The position numbers were made by a program, and so were the translations under genes. A stretch of 64,000 nt of DNA. Origin: Pterois miles (Eukaryota > Chordata > Actinopteri > Perciformes > Scorpaenidae). Shown here one piece after another: positions 31,304-41,651 of this stretch. A model generated the notes under the pieces. It searched no databases. It was not told the DNA's origin and saw only the letters and a program-made list of their open reading frames with translations. Position 1 is the first letter of the stretch; every line of letters begins with the position of its first letter. The stretch lies in contig CAMQGK010000058.1 in assembly GCA_947000775.1 (NCBI GenBank), forward strand, positions 1-64,000, read 5' to 3'.

Positions 31304-31822
31304 ATGATCCATCCCCACAACGGGGATAAACACAAACAATGGAAGTGTACACCTTCAAGACCAATCCTCATCCTAGGAGACTCCAATTTAAAAACTACCC
31401 TCCACGACCCTAATTCCAACATTCAAATTGACTGTTACCCGGGTGCCAGACTCACCCACGCACTATCCATCCTGAAAAACACCGAACCAAACACTCAAGT
31501 TACCACACTGATCCTCTCCTTCGGCATTAATGACAGATCCTATACATTTAACAACAACACCAAAACTACAATCCGGGACCTATTATTACGGGCCAAAGCA
31601 ATCTTCCCCAAAGCAACAATTTGGATCCCACTCCTTAATTACAGCGAACACCTTCCTGAACACATGAAAAACAACCTTTCACAGATCAATCAAACAATCA
31701 GAGATTTTAGGGCATACATCCCAGCATTACCCACCGCACAATTTCAAACCCACGCAGACCACATCCATTGGATGCACAAAACCACTCAAAACATGTACAC
31801 ACACTGGAAAAATTTTCTGTAA
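31304..31822 (+). CDS. ORF1 of B1, C-terminal part: SGNH/GDSL hydrolase-like domain
   Basis: 172 residues with the SGNH blocks in order: GDSN (25-28), YPG (45-47), GIND (74-77) and DHIHW (152-156). These supply the Ser, Gly, Asn and Asp/His positions of the family, so a hydrolase or esterase activity is possible. It is out of frame with the upstream ORF1 by one C-run indel; the ATG at 31304 is internal to the homologous fused ORF1 of family A. Ends 35 bases before the chosen ORF2 start. Confidence 0.8.
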   Translation: MIHPHNGDKHKQWKCTPSRPILILGDSNLKTTLHDPNSNIQIDCYPGARLTHALSILKNTEPNTQVTTLILSFGINDRSYTFNNNTKTTIRDLLLRAKAIFPKATIWIPLLNYSEHLPEHMKNNLSQINQTIRDFRAYIPALPTAQFQTHADHIHWMHKTTQNMYTHWKNFL

Positions 31823-31857
31823 AGCCCATTCCTATGCAAAACCCAGTATCAACAGGA

Positions 31858-34029
31858 ATGGGCACAAAAACCACTGTATTCAACCTCTCACGCCACCACA
31901 ATTTGGACCCCGCCACACACACATTACTGAGTAAAGGCCTATCTTTCATCCCCACCAAAACTGCCTCCAAAACAACAAGACAGGACCTACTTACTGACCT
32001 CCACATTTACCACAGACGCCTCAAATTAGCAGCCTACTTTGGGCCACAAGCACCAACCAAACAAACACCTTTTCAACACCCTTCGGACTGGGAACCCCAT
32101 ATTGCGTCTCTCCCACCTCAACTCGTTACCCTAATACAGACAGATAACAAACATGCGACTGACATCCATTACACACCAGGAACCTCTAACCTGACACCCG
32201 CGGAGGAGTCAGCACTGAAGGAACTTATGGACAACAAGGACCTCATCATCAAACCCGCAGACAAAGGAAGTGCAGTGGTCATTATGGACCGCTCGGACTA
32301 CATTCAGGAGGCTCTACGCCAACTCCAAGACACGGAGTACTACCAACACCTCTCGGCCCCCATCTACACGGAAACGGCGCACTTAATCCGTAACACCATC
32401 TCCACCTTGCTTTCCACCGGTAAAATTACACAACGGCAATTCAAGTATCTTCTAGGCCAACCTACACCTCGCCCTAGACAATTCTACTTACTTCCCAAAA
32501 TCCACAAACCCCGCCACAAATGGACACACCCACTACACATTCCACCAGGCCGACCCATCATCTCTGATTGCGGAAGTGAAAGCTACGCAATAGCAGAGTA
32601 TTTAGATCACTTCCTCACCCCTCTTTCCACTGGCCACCCTAGCTACATTAAGGACACTCAGGATTTTCTTTCACGGGTCCAACAACTCACTCTTACAGAA
32701 CCTTGTTTTCTGTTCACCATGGATGTCAACAGCTTGTACACAAACATTGACATCCCACTGGGCCTGAGAGCCATACAGAACATCTTCCTAAAACATCCAG
32801 ATCCGACCCGACCTGACGAAGTCCTCTTGAGACTACTTGAGATTAGTCTCACTCGCAATGACTTCCAATTCAACAACGAATGGTACCTTCAAATCAAGGG
32901 TACAGCCATGGGAAAACGCTTCGCACCAGCTTACGCAAACATTTACATGGCAGAATGGGAAACTGACGCATTCAAAAAGTGTACCCTCCTTCCACTCATC
33001 TACATGAGATATCTTGATGACATCTGGGGAATCTGGACACATACACTCCCAGAATTTGAAGTCTTTGTGCAAACCCTCAACGCACACCACGAATCAATCA
33101 CACTTGAACCTCACATACACGAACACACAACAGATTTTCTTGACACCACCATTTTCAAAGGACCCAACTTTAACACGACTGGGAAGCTGGACACCAAACT
33201 TTTCTTCAAACCAACAGACACACACGCTCTACTACACAAAAAGAGCTTCCACCCTAAACACGTCTTTAGTGGGATTATCAAATCCCAACTCCTTCGCTTC
33301 TCACGCATTTGCACACAACCACAGGACCGGGACCACGCAACAACAACACTTTTCAAAGCCCTACGTAAACGGGGCTATTCCAGAACCTTCCTACGCTCCG
33401 TTAGGACATCCTTCAGAGAGAACCCTTCGAAAACACCTCAACAGAACAAACAGAGAATACCACTAATCCTCACACACTCGAGCATCAGCAACACAGCCTC
33501 TCGCACCTTCAGGAACAACTTTGCACTTCACCTCCAAGACACAACACTAGGACGGAATTTCTCACTGATCTCAGCCTACCGGAAGAACCCAAATCTACAA
33601 AAACTTTTGGTTAGAGCTAACCTCAACCCCCCACCCAGGCAATCCTTCAAAAAAAACCCCCTTAAAACTATCTACAATTCCAAAACGCACTTTAGTACCC
33701 CACTCCCCAAACACATCTCAACACAGCTCACCAATTACATCTACCTTGTTAGATGTAGTAGGTGTAACAAGAAATATGTGGGCGAAACAAGACACACACT
33801 GGAAACCGCCTTGAAGGACATCCAAAGGACACCCCACTCTACACAACTCGCCAAACACTCCCGCAAACATGGAACGCAACAACTCACATTACAGCCCCTG
33901 GAACAAAACACACGTTGGACCGACACAGCACGGGAAAACCGTACTACCTACTGGATCCATAAACTCCACACACGCCACCCACAGGGACTTAACCAGCCTG
34001 CCCAACAAAACTCACCACAAAAACCCTAA
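31858..34029 (+). CDS. ORF2 of B1: Penelope-like reverse transcriptase with a degenerate GIY-YIG domain
   Basis: 723 aa from ATG 31858 (G at -3 and +4; aligns with the family A start); in-frame ATGs at 31768 and 31834 are alternatives. Reverse transcriptase motifs: KPADKGSAVVIM (132-143), LPKIHKP (212-218), GRPIISDCGS (231-240), FTMDVNSLYTNI with catalytic Asp289, KGTAMGKRFAPAYANIYM (347-364), YLDD (385-388). The C-terminal fold is GIY-YIG: YIYLVRCSRC (627-636), KKYVGET (638-644), YWIHKL, GLN (710-712). The residue aligned with catalytic Arg is Ala651, and the one aligned with catalytic Glu (three before Trp) is Thr696. Nicking activity is therefore doubtful while the polymerase looks intact. 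The stop codon is the TAA of the first CCCTAA repeat. Confidence 0.92.
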   Translation: MGTKTTVFNLSRHHNLDPATHTLLSKGLSFIPTKTASKTTRQDLLTDLHIYHRRLKLAAYFGPQAPTKQTPFQHPSDWEPHIASLPPQLVTLIQTDNKHATDIHYTPGTSNLTPAEESALKELMDNKDLIIKPADKGSAVVIMDRSDYIQEALRQLQDTEYYQHLSAPIYTETAHLIRNTISTLLSTGKITQRQFKYLLGQPTPRPRQFYLLPKIHKPRHKWTHPLHIPPGRPIISDCGSESYAIAEYLDHFLTPLSTGHPSYIKDTQDFLSRVQQLTLTEPCFLFTMDVNSLYTNIDIPLGLRAIQNIFLKHPDPTRPDEVLLRLLEISLTRNDFQFNNEWYLQIKGTAMGKRFAPAYANIYMAEWETDAFKKCTLLPLIYMRYLDDIWGIWTHTLPEFEVFVQTLNAHHESITLEPHIHEHTTDFLDTTIFKGPNFNTTGKLDTKLFFKPTDTHALLHKKSFHPKHVFSGIIKSQLLRFSRICTQPQDRDHATTTLFKALRKRGYSRTFLRSVRTSFRENPSKTPQQNKQRIPLILTHSSISNTASRTFRNNFALHLQDTTLGRNFSLISAYRKNPNLQKLLVRANLNPPPRQSFKKNPLKTIYNSKTHFSTPLPKHISTQLTNYIYLVRCSRCNKKYVGETRHTLETALKDIQRTPHSTQLAKHSRKHGTQQLTLQPLEQNTRWTDTARENRTTYWIHKLHTRHPQGLNQPAQQNSPQKP

Positions 34030-34113
34030 CCCTAAACCCCCCCCCCCCCCTTCTTCTTCTCCCCCCCCCCCCCCCCCCCCCCTTTTTCTTCTTTCCCCCC
34101 CCCCCCAACACCT

Positions 34114-34159
<46 letters not shown>

Positions 34160-34620
34160 CTCACCTCAACCCTAACCCACGACCCAAACCCCAACCCTGA
34201 CCTCTTACCCTAACCCTAACCCTAACCCTAACCCCAACACTGACCTCTTTTCCTAACCCTAACCCCAACCCTGACCCCTAACCCTAACCCTAACACTGAC
34301 CTCTTTTCCTAACCCTAACCCCCCCCCCCCCCCTAACCCTAACCCTAAACCCCCCCCAACCCACCCTAACCCTAACCCTAACACTGACCTCTTTTCCTAA
34401 CCCTAACCCCCCCCCCCCCCCCCCCACCCTAACCCTAACACTGACCTCTTTTCCTAACCCTAACCCTAACCCTAAACCCCCCCCCCCTAACCCTAACCCC
34501 AACACTGACCTCTTTTCCTAACCCTAAACCCCCCCCCCCTAACCCTAACCCTAAACCCCCCCCCCCCCCCCAACCCTAACCCTAACACTGACCTCTTTTC
34601 CTAACCCTAACCCTTACCCT
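34030..34620. repeat. CCCTAA, poly-C and poly-T tract after B1 ORF2
   Basis: Begins at the base after the ORF2 stop. Contains CCCTAA, C-runs broken by CTTCTTCTT, a ~45-base T-run (about 34115-34159), and the CTGACCTCTTTTCCTAA minisatellite interleaved with CCCTAA and C-runs. No gene. Confidence 0.9.
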
Positions 34621-34843
34621 AATGCCACTATACACATTTCATGCTTTCCAAATCCACACCTACAACTTAGTATCCCACACTTTTTATTTTTCGCTTTCAC
34701 ACACTGTCTGCAATGCAAAGCAACTGTCTTGCATCTCAGACAAGTTGTTGTATCTATTATCATACAAACAACTCACACAAGGGTGCAGCAACTGTAAGCC
34801 CCCCTTCTATCACACTTACACTCCCCACACTTGCACTCCCCAC
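34621..34843 (+). repeat. Leader repeat (pLTR-like), left copy of B2
   Basis: Same as 24821-25043; right partner at 39369-39578. Bounded by CCCTAA on both sides. Confidence 0.7.
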
Positions 34844-35059
34844 TAACCCTAACCCTAACCCTAACCCTAACCCTGACCCCTAACCCTAACAAAAACCCCC
34901 CACCCTAACCCTAACACTGACCTCTTTGCCTAACCCTAACCCTAACCCCCCCCCCCCCCCCCAACCCTCAACCTACCCCCTTTTTTTTTTTTTTTTTTTT
35001 TTCTCCTCTTTTCTCTCTCCAAAAAAATGTTTTGGAAATGAAGCTCAACTGATCCATAA

Positions 35060-35114
<55 letters not shown>

Positions 35115-35161
35115 CACTACAAAAAAAAGGGTTTTGGAAATGAAGCTGAACTGATCCATAA

Positions 35162-35213
<52 letters not shown>

Positions 35214-35220
35214 CCCAACA
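34844..35220. repeat. CCCTAA, poly-C and poly-T tract with duplicated core (B2)
   Basis: Counterpart of 25044-25420, with shorter T-runs. The two TTTTGGAAATGAAGCTSAAC cores are unchanged. Confidence 0.85.
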
Positions 35221-36142
35221 CCTTTCCCAACTCTAGCTCTTACCTTGCCCGCGACCCCTGACCCTAGCCTCACTTTTTACCCCCAACACAGACCCTAACC
35301 CTAACCCCTAATCCTACACCCTATCCCCTTACTCTAACCCCAACCATAACCAGGCCCCTGACCCCTAACCCTGACCCCAATATTACCCCTGTCTCCTAAC
35401 TCTGACCCTAACCTTACTTTTACTTAGACCCTTACAAATCTGACCCTACACATAAAAACACATTTACACACCCATCACTCTGTCATATACCTACAAAACA
35501 CTAAAACATAACTACAATATCACGTACCTACATTTCTCCCATATTATCACTCTAAACACAATTACATATCCTTTAGCCTTCACCACACTACATCCTATAC
35601 CACTATCCCTACCACCACTACACCTCTCCCATATTAAGACACTAAAACACTATTACATATACTATACTTAAACCACACTACCCCATCCCGGTTGCTCCCT
35701 CCGAATCTTTTTCTTTTAACATACCCATATACTGCATGTTCACATGCAATATATGAGCTACTGGGCATTACAGCCTTCAGGCCAACCCAGAGGGGCACAT
35801 ACCCCTCCAACTTAACTTTATGTCTCACACTACTCCCTTATATACCCCACACATTCCCTAACCCCTCCTCCCATTTACCACACCCACCTCCCTTTCCACA
35901 CCCATGATCACAACCACATCCACACCCACTACCACACCTCCCTTCCTACTCCTATCCATACCACTCCTCCTCAATTTACATACAAAAAACACACACAATT
36001 CTGCACCCTTCCAAAGGGACACATCACACACATACACTACCCCTACTCCTACCTCCTCTATCCACTGAACAGATTCACTTCTGGTAAGTCCACCTTTCAC
36101 ACTTCTATCTCTCCACCCTCTCCCTCTCTTTTTACATTCTCC

Positions 36143-36233
36143 CAAGATCTGGGGTTGTGCGGTGTATGGAACACAGATCTTGCATTTCCAAGCAGACTCA
36201 GGGGTCGTGCGGTGTATGGGACACTGAGCTGCT
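36143..36233 (+). ncRNA. Twin hairpins with a shared loop (B2)
   Basis: Identical to the B1 pair: stems CAAGATCTG/CAGATCTTG and AGCAG-A-CTCAG/CTGAG-CTGCT around the GTGCGGTGTATGG loops. Confidence 0.75.
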
Positions 36234-39146
36234 CTCTCCACACAAGAAGAAGACAGACTCTTCAGACCTGCTTAGGCTGACCCCTGATACCTCACGGTGA
36301 CAACAAAAGGGTACATGCTGAACAGGTGGTAAGTATGCGGCCCCCCGTGTCCCGACTCTAGGGCAGCACTGCGGGAGTGGTGGTTCAGGGTATCAGAACC
36401 TTAAACGTCACCCAGTCTTCTATGAGGAATAGCCTCACACACACCACAGCACATACCACACCACACACGTCTAAAACTTTTCCTCCATCCCACAATCTGC
36501 TTAGGGATTGTGCCGTGGATGCACCGGGACCTAGACCTTATTTTTTATTTTTTTCTTATTTCTCTCATTTCTCTTATTTTTTTTCTCTCATTTTTATTTT
36601 TTTTGTTGTTTTCCCATCCCACAGTCTGCTTAGGGATTGTGCCGTGGATGCACCGGGACCTAGGACATTTTCTTTCAAAACAATGTAATTATTTTCTTAT
36701 TCGTTCCTTATTTATGTACTTTATCTTTCAAATCTCCTCAAAAAATAACTCATTAGTGGCTAGAGTAGTGTAGCTTAGGAGAGACACACCCCGAAGACTG
36801 CGCATCTTCGGCGGGACCTCCTTGGGTGAGAGTGTCTTGTGATAAGCGGTCGAAACACTCTATGATCCCAGGGCACACAACTGAGGATGTGTCTCCAGTG
36901 AGCAGGTACAGGGTCTAGGGTCAAATCGGACACAACCACACAGTTGTGTACGCATTTGGGATCTCGTGGGTTAACAAAAAGCCCCCGTATCCTAAAACAC
37001 AGACAAGGGAAACATATCGGGACCACCTCTGGGTTTCCGCTTTTGGAGCTTCATGGACAGAAATGTTCCTGTACTCTTAAAACCAGATTCTCATTTCCTT
37101 ACCAATTTCCCGACAAAATTGTGAGTGGCCACCTACCAGTGCGGACTGAGGGTGGGGCTCACAATGACCTTGTTCACCCTGCTCACTTACTTACAATAAA
37201 TTCTAAAAAAAACAAAACAACTTCTATAACTAATGAATAAATCAGAAACCAACATTTGAAAATAAAAATCTAACCACACCTAGGAATAGATGAACACCTC
37301 TCCCTACCACCCTGTAACGACTCTTCTACACTACCTCCACACCATTACCTACAACAATCAAACACATTTACATTTGACTACACAGTACCCATACATACTA
37401 CCTACTGTCTCAATGGCTTATCCAATACAGACAGTTATGACAACACACTGCAATTTTAACCAGATACATTTTTACATTTCTAACACCCATACATACTTTA
37501 TACGGTTGGATTGGCTTATCCACCAACATAGACAAGATACATTAAACCTTGTCACTAGAATTTCCTCACATACCACCACTTACACATATTCTTTACACAC
37601 ACTACTAACACTCACAACTCTCCCCCACCCCTTCCTACCACCCTGTAACGACTCTTCTACACTACCTCCACACCATTACCTATAACAATCAAACACATTT
37701 ACATTTGACTACACAGTACCCATACATACTACCTACTGTCTCAATGGCTTATCCAATACAGACAGTTATGGAAACACACTGCAATCTTAACCAGATACAT
37801 TTTACATTTCTAAACACCCATACATACTTTATACGGTTGGATTGGCTTATCCACCAACATAGACAAGATACATTTAACCTTGTCTCCGGAATTTCCTCAT
37901 ATACCACAACTTACACATATTCTTTACACACACTACTAACACTCACAACTCTCCCCCACCCCTCCCTACCACCCTGTAACGACTCTTCTACACTACCTCC
38001 ACACCATTACCTACAACAATCACACACATTTACATTTGACTACACAGCATCCATACATAATACCTACTGTCTCAACGGCTTATCCAATACAGACAGTTAT
38101 GGAAACACACTGCAATTTTGACCAGACACATCTTACAATTTTTATACTGTTGGTTTGCCTTATCCACCGACACAGATAGGATACATTAAACACTACCACA
38201 ATTTACACATAATTTATCCCGCACACTACAAACACTATTTACATTCCACACACCCATACACCCTTCCCACTCACCATCACGGACAGTGAAAACTGACCAC
38301 TCTCACACTTCATAACCTAACTACTCTATATCACCACATAATCAAATACACACATTTTCTACCATACCACAGTGAACACTCGGAAATACCCTTACGGGTC
38401 TTCCGCTGTTGGGGTCTCGTGGACAGACATGTCCCTGTACCCTTAAATACAGACCTTTCACACCTGACGGTATGGATGGCTTACCCACCAATACAGACAG
38501 GATTACTTGACCACTGTGTCCCACTACACTATATACCTGACAGACTCACACATCCACCCATACAAACTCCCTACTGATTTATACACTTCATCACCAACAC
38601 AGATACAGCTAATATAATCACCAAACTCCTAACCCACTCATACATCATTTATCATACATAACCTAGCCACTCCATATTACCACATATCCAAACACACACA
38701 TATTATACCAAAAACACAACCATATCACAGTGAACACTCGGAAACACCCTCAAGGGTCTTCTGCCTACCAATAAAACACACACATTCCCCACCTTCCATA
38801 CATTCTTATAACTATTCTCCTACCCAGCATACACACCATTTCTACTATCAAACGCAATTTCATTTTAATACACTTTACATTCCAGACACACATACACACT
38901 CCCTACTATTTGGACGCACCTACCCACCTGTACATAACTCTTACCCTTAACTCACCCTTACCCCAACCTCACTTTACCTTATGCTTACTCTAACCATCAC
39001 CTCTACCCGGACCCCTAATAATCACATACCCACCTCCCTCCCTCACCCTCCCTTCCCCCCTCCCTCCACCTCTTCTCCACTACACCCCAGTTTTCGCACT
39101 ACACCTACTTCTACACACAATTTCTAAATAAGACCTAGTGACTTAC

Positions 39147-39235
39147 GGGGGGTGACATGGGGACTAACATGCGCCGGCCAGTGCCTTGCCGTTGTCTCTC
39201 AACAAAACCTCACTGCTATGCAGTCAGGGAGAGAC
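39147..39235 (+). ncRNA. Conserved RNA-structure element (B2)
   Basis: Same as 29352-29440 (GTCTCTC/GAGAGAC enclosing ACTGC-TAT-GCAGT). Confidence 0.7.
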
Positions 39236-39368
39236 TCTGGGTTAAACACACCAACCTAACCTATGCCAGAGCCTCGGACCAGCCCCGGTCATTCAACCCA
39301 GGAAATCACTAGGTCCACACTCAGTTATCCGAGTTATTTCCACATTTTACATTATACATTATATCTTT

Positions 39369-39578
39369 AATGCCACTATACACATTTCATGCTTTCCAAT
39401 CCACACCTACAACTTAGTATCCCACACATTTTATTTTTCGCTTTCACACACTCACTGTCTGCAATGCAAAGCAACTGTCTTGTATCTCAGACAAGTTGTT
39501 GTATCTATTATCATACAAACAACTCACACAAGGGTGCAGCAACTGTAAGCCCCCTTCTATCACACTTGCACTCCCCAC
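39369..39578 (+). promoter_or_regulatory. ORF1 leader of B2 (right copy of the pLTR-like repeat)
   Basis: Same block as 29574-29783, leading into ORF1. Confidence 0.55.
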
Positions 39579-39707
39579 AACACAACATTGATACTTCTAC
39601 TATATCACCTTTTTGACTATATGATCACTCACCTTCTCACTCTGCTTCTCCCTCCCTCCTCTCCCCAAAAAACCCCCTACCCCTCCCACCTTTCCCCAGC
39701 TCTTCCA

Positions 39708-41063
39708 ATGGCTCACACGGACGACTTTGTCGCACTTGTGCACCTCCTCAAAAAGTACATCTTTACCCACCACCACCAATCACTACTTCCAACACAACCA
39801 CACGACCCACTCCCACCCTTCATCCAACGGGTGGAACACCACATTATCAGGACCATTAATCCCATCTGTCCATCGGAAGCTACCTACCTTTGGAGTCATC
39901 ATAACGCTAAAACATGGTCCGCCGCAACAGTCCACATGCTCACAGACCATTACCAACAACTACTGGAACAAACCAAAAAGGACATCTTCCCCCTCTGGGT
40001 CCCCAACTGGGACAGGGCACTAGCAATAGCAAAACGCAGAGCAAAAATCGACAATCACCATATCCAGGACGTCTCCTTCGAGGCGGTCACACAAATGTTG
40101 ACCACTATTATGGCAACCACTCCCCCTGGGGACTTACCCAGCAGCCACTTGGGTATCCCCTTACTTCCCACACCCACACCTCCTCCTACCCAGACCATTG
40201 AACACCACCCTATTACCCCACAACCCACCACTATACCCGAGCCTACCCACACAGACGACTTTAGTGAAATGATACACCTCCTTCAAAAACACACCCTCGC
40301 ACATCATAAAGCAGCAAACTTACCTTCTACACCAGGAGACCCACTCCCAAACTTCCTCAAAACCTTAGAGGATTACCTTATTACAACCATCCAACCCTTC
40401 TGCCCATCAGAGTTTAGCAACTTATGGGCACACCATAATGCCAAAACTTGGTCTACAGCCACAGTGGCCATGCTAAAAGACCACTACCAACTCATTCAGG
40501 AAAACGTCAGAAAGGAAATCTATTCCCTTTTTGTCCCGGATTGGCCAAGGGCTTTAGCAGTAGCCAAACGCAGAGCCCTAAAAACCAAACCACACATCAG
40601 TAACACCTCCTTTAACGCCACCGAACAGATGCTTACCACCCTACTCTCACCACATCTGAGGGAGAAAGGGGACAGTTTCCCCCCCCTCCCCTCTCCGCCA
40701 ATTAATCAGGACCACCTACCTCCAAGTCTCTCGGACCATGCCCTTGAGCAAACCCCTCCCCGACCCTCTCCCCCCCGCACACCGGACCAGGATGAGGGAG
40801 ACAGTACTGACACGGAAGAAAGATTAAACACACTTCTTCAATTAGCGGGTTATGACTCTCCTACACCTGCAAACACCCCACACACACCCTCACCGGAACC
40901 GCAACCCACAACACATACAGTGCAAGTTGAGATACACGCAGCACCCCTTACCCAACCCACCAGGCCCGCACGCAGGCCCTTTTCACTCACCCCACTCTAC
41001 CCTCCCTCCTCCCCTTCTTCCTCTTTCTCTTCCTCCCTTCTCACTCCCCCCACCCCCCTCTAA
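39708..41063 (+). CDS. ORF1 of B2, N-terminal part (duplicated domain)
   Basis: Starts MAHTDDF at 39708; same two-domain protein as B1. The frame ends at 41063 because the C-run is C6-A-C6 (12 C in total, against 13 in B1 and B3). The downstream SGNH frame is therefore in a third register relative to ORF1. Confidence 0.8.
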   Translation: MAHTDDFVALVHLLKKYIFTHHHQSLLPTQPHDPLPPFIQRVEHHIIRTINPICPSEATYLWSHHNAKTWSAATVHMLTDHYQQLLEQTKKDIFPLWVPNWDRALAIAKRRAKIDNHHIQDVSFEAVTQMLTTIMATTPPGDLPSSHLGIPLLPTPTPPPTQTIEHHPITPQPTTIPEPTHTDDFSEMIHLLQKHTLAHHKAANLPSTPGDPLPNFLKTLEDYLITTIQPFCPSEFSNLWAHHNAKTWSTATVAMLKDHYQLIQENVRKEIYSLFVPDWPRALAVAKRRALKTKPHISNTSFNATEQMLTTLLSPHLREKGDSFPPLPSPPINQDHLPPSLSDHALEQTPPRPSPPRTPDQDEGDSTDTEERLNTLLQLAGYDSPTPANTPHTPSPEPQPTTHTVQVEIHAAPLTQPTRPARRPFSLTPLYPPSSPSSSFSSSLLTPPTPL

Positions 41064-41097
41064 AAAACCACGTCTGACACCCAATACCACCCTCCAC

Positions 41098-41616
41098 ATG
41101 ATCCATCCCCACAACGGGGATAAACACAAACAATGGAAGTGTACACCTTCAAGACCAATCCTCATCCTAGGAGACTCCAATTTAAAAACTACCCTCCACG
41201 ACCCTAATTCCAACATTCAAATTGACTGTTACCCGGGTGCCAGACTCACCCACGCACTATCCATCCTGAAAAACACCGAACCAAACACTCAAGTTACCAC
41301 ACTGATCCTCTCCTTCGGCATTAATGACAGATCCTATACATTTAACAACAACACCAAAACTACAATCCGGGACCTATTATTACGGGCCAAAGCAATCTTC
41401 CCCAAAGCAACAATTTGGATCCCACTCCTTAATTACAGCGAACACCTTCCTGAACACATGAAAAACAACCTTTCACAGATCAATCAAACAATCAGAGATT
41501 TTAGGGCATACATCCCAGCATTACCCACCGCACAATTTCAAACCCACGCAGACCACATCCATTGGATGCACAAAACCACTCAAAACATGTACACACACTG
41601 GAAAAATTTTCTGTAA
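41098..41616 (+). CDS. ORF1 of B2, C-terminal part: SGNH/GDSL-like domain
   Basis: Same 172-residue stretch as B1 with GDSN, YPG, GIND and DHIHW. In this copy the frame is open upstream to 40852, but that upstream part is out of register with the real ORF1 tail. Start 41098 is by analogy with B1. Confidence 0.8.
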   Translation: MIHPHNGDKHKQWKCTPSRPILILGDSNLKTTLHDPNSNIQIDCYPGARLTHALSILKNTEPNTQVTTLILSFGINDRSYTFNNNTKTTIRDLLLRAKAIFPKATIWIPLLNYSEHLPEHMKNNLSQINQTIRDFRAYIPALPTAQFQTHADHIHWMHKTTQNMYTHWKNFL

Positions 41617-41651
41617 AGCCCATTCCTATGCAAAACCCAGTATCAACAGGA

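Larger units (their letters stand above)
24821..34620 (+). mobile_element. Tandem unit B1 (family B Penelope-like element plus spacer)
   Basis: A 9.80-kb unit. Order: a 223-bp repeat of the ORF1 leader, a CCCTAA/poly-C/poly-T tract, a ~4-kb non-coding spacer, a structured RNA element, the leader again, ORF1, SGNH frame, ORF2 and a CCCTAA/poly-C/poly-T tract. Units B2 (34621) and B3 (44432) follow head-to-tail and are almost identical apart from homopolymer lengths. Boundaries are set at the leader repeat and are arbitrary. This is the most intact unit together with B3. Confidence 0.9.
35221..39368 (+). other. Non-coding spacer module of B2
   Basis: Same contents as the B1 spacer at an offset of 9795: twin hairpins 36143-36233, possible intron 36329-36624, 331-bp repeats 37306-38235, CGGAA hairpins 38381-38763, structured element 39147-39235. 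No credible protein gene. Confidence 0.7.
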
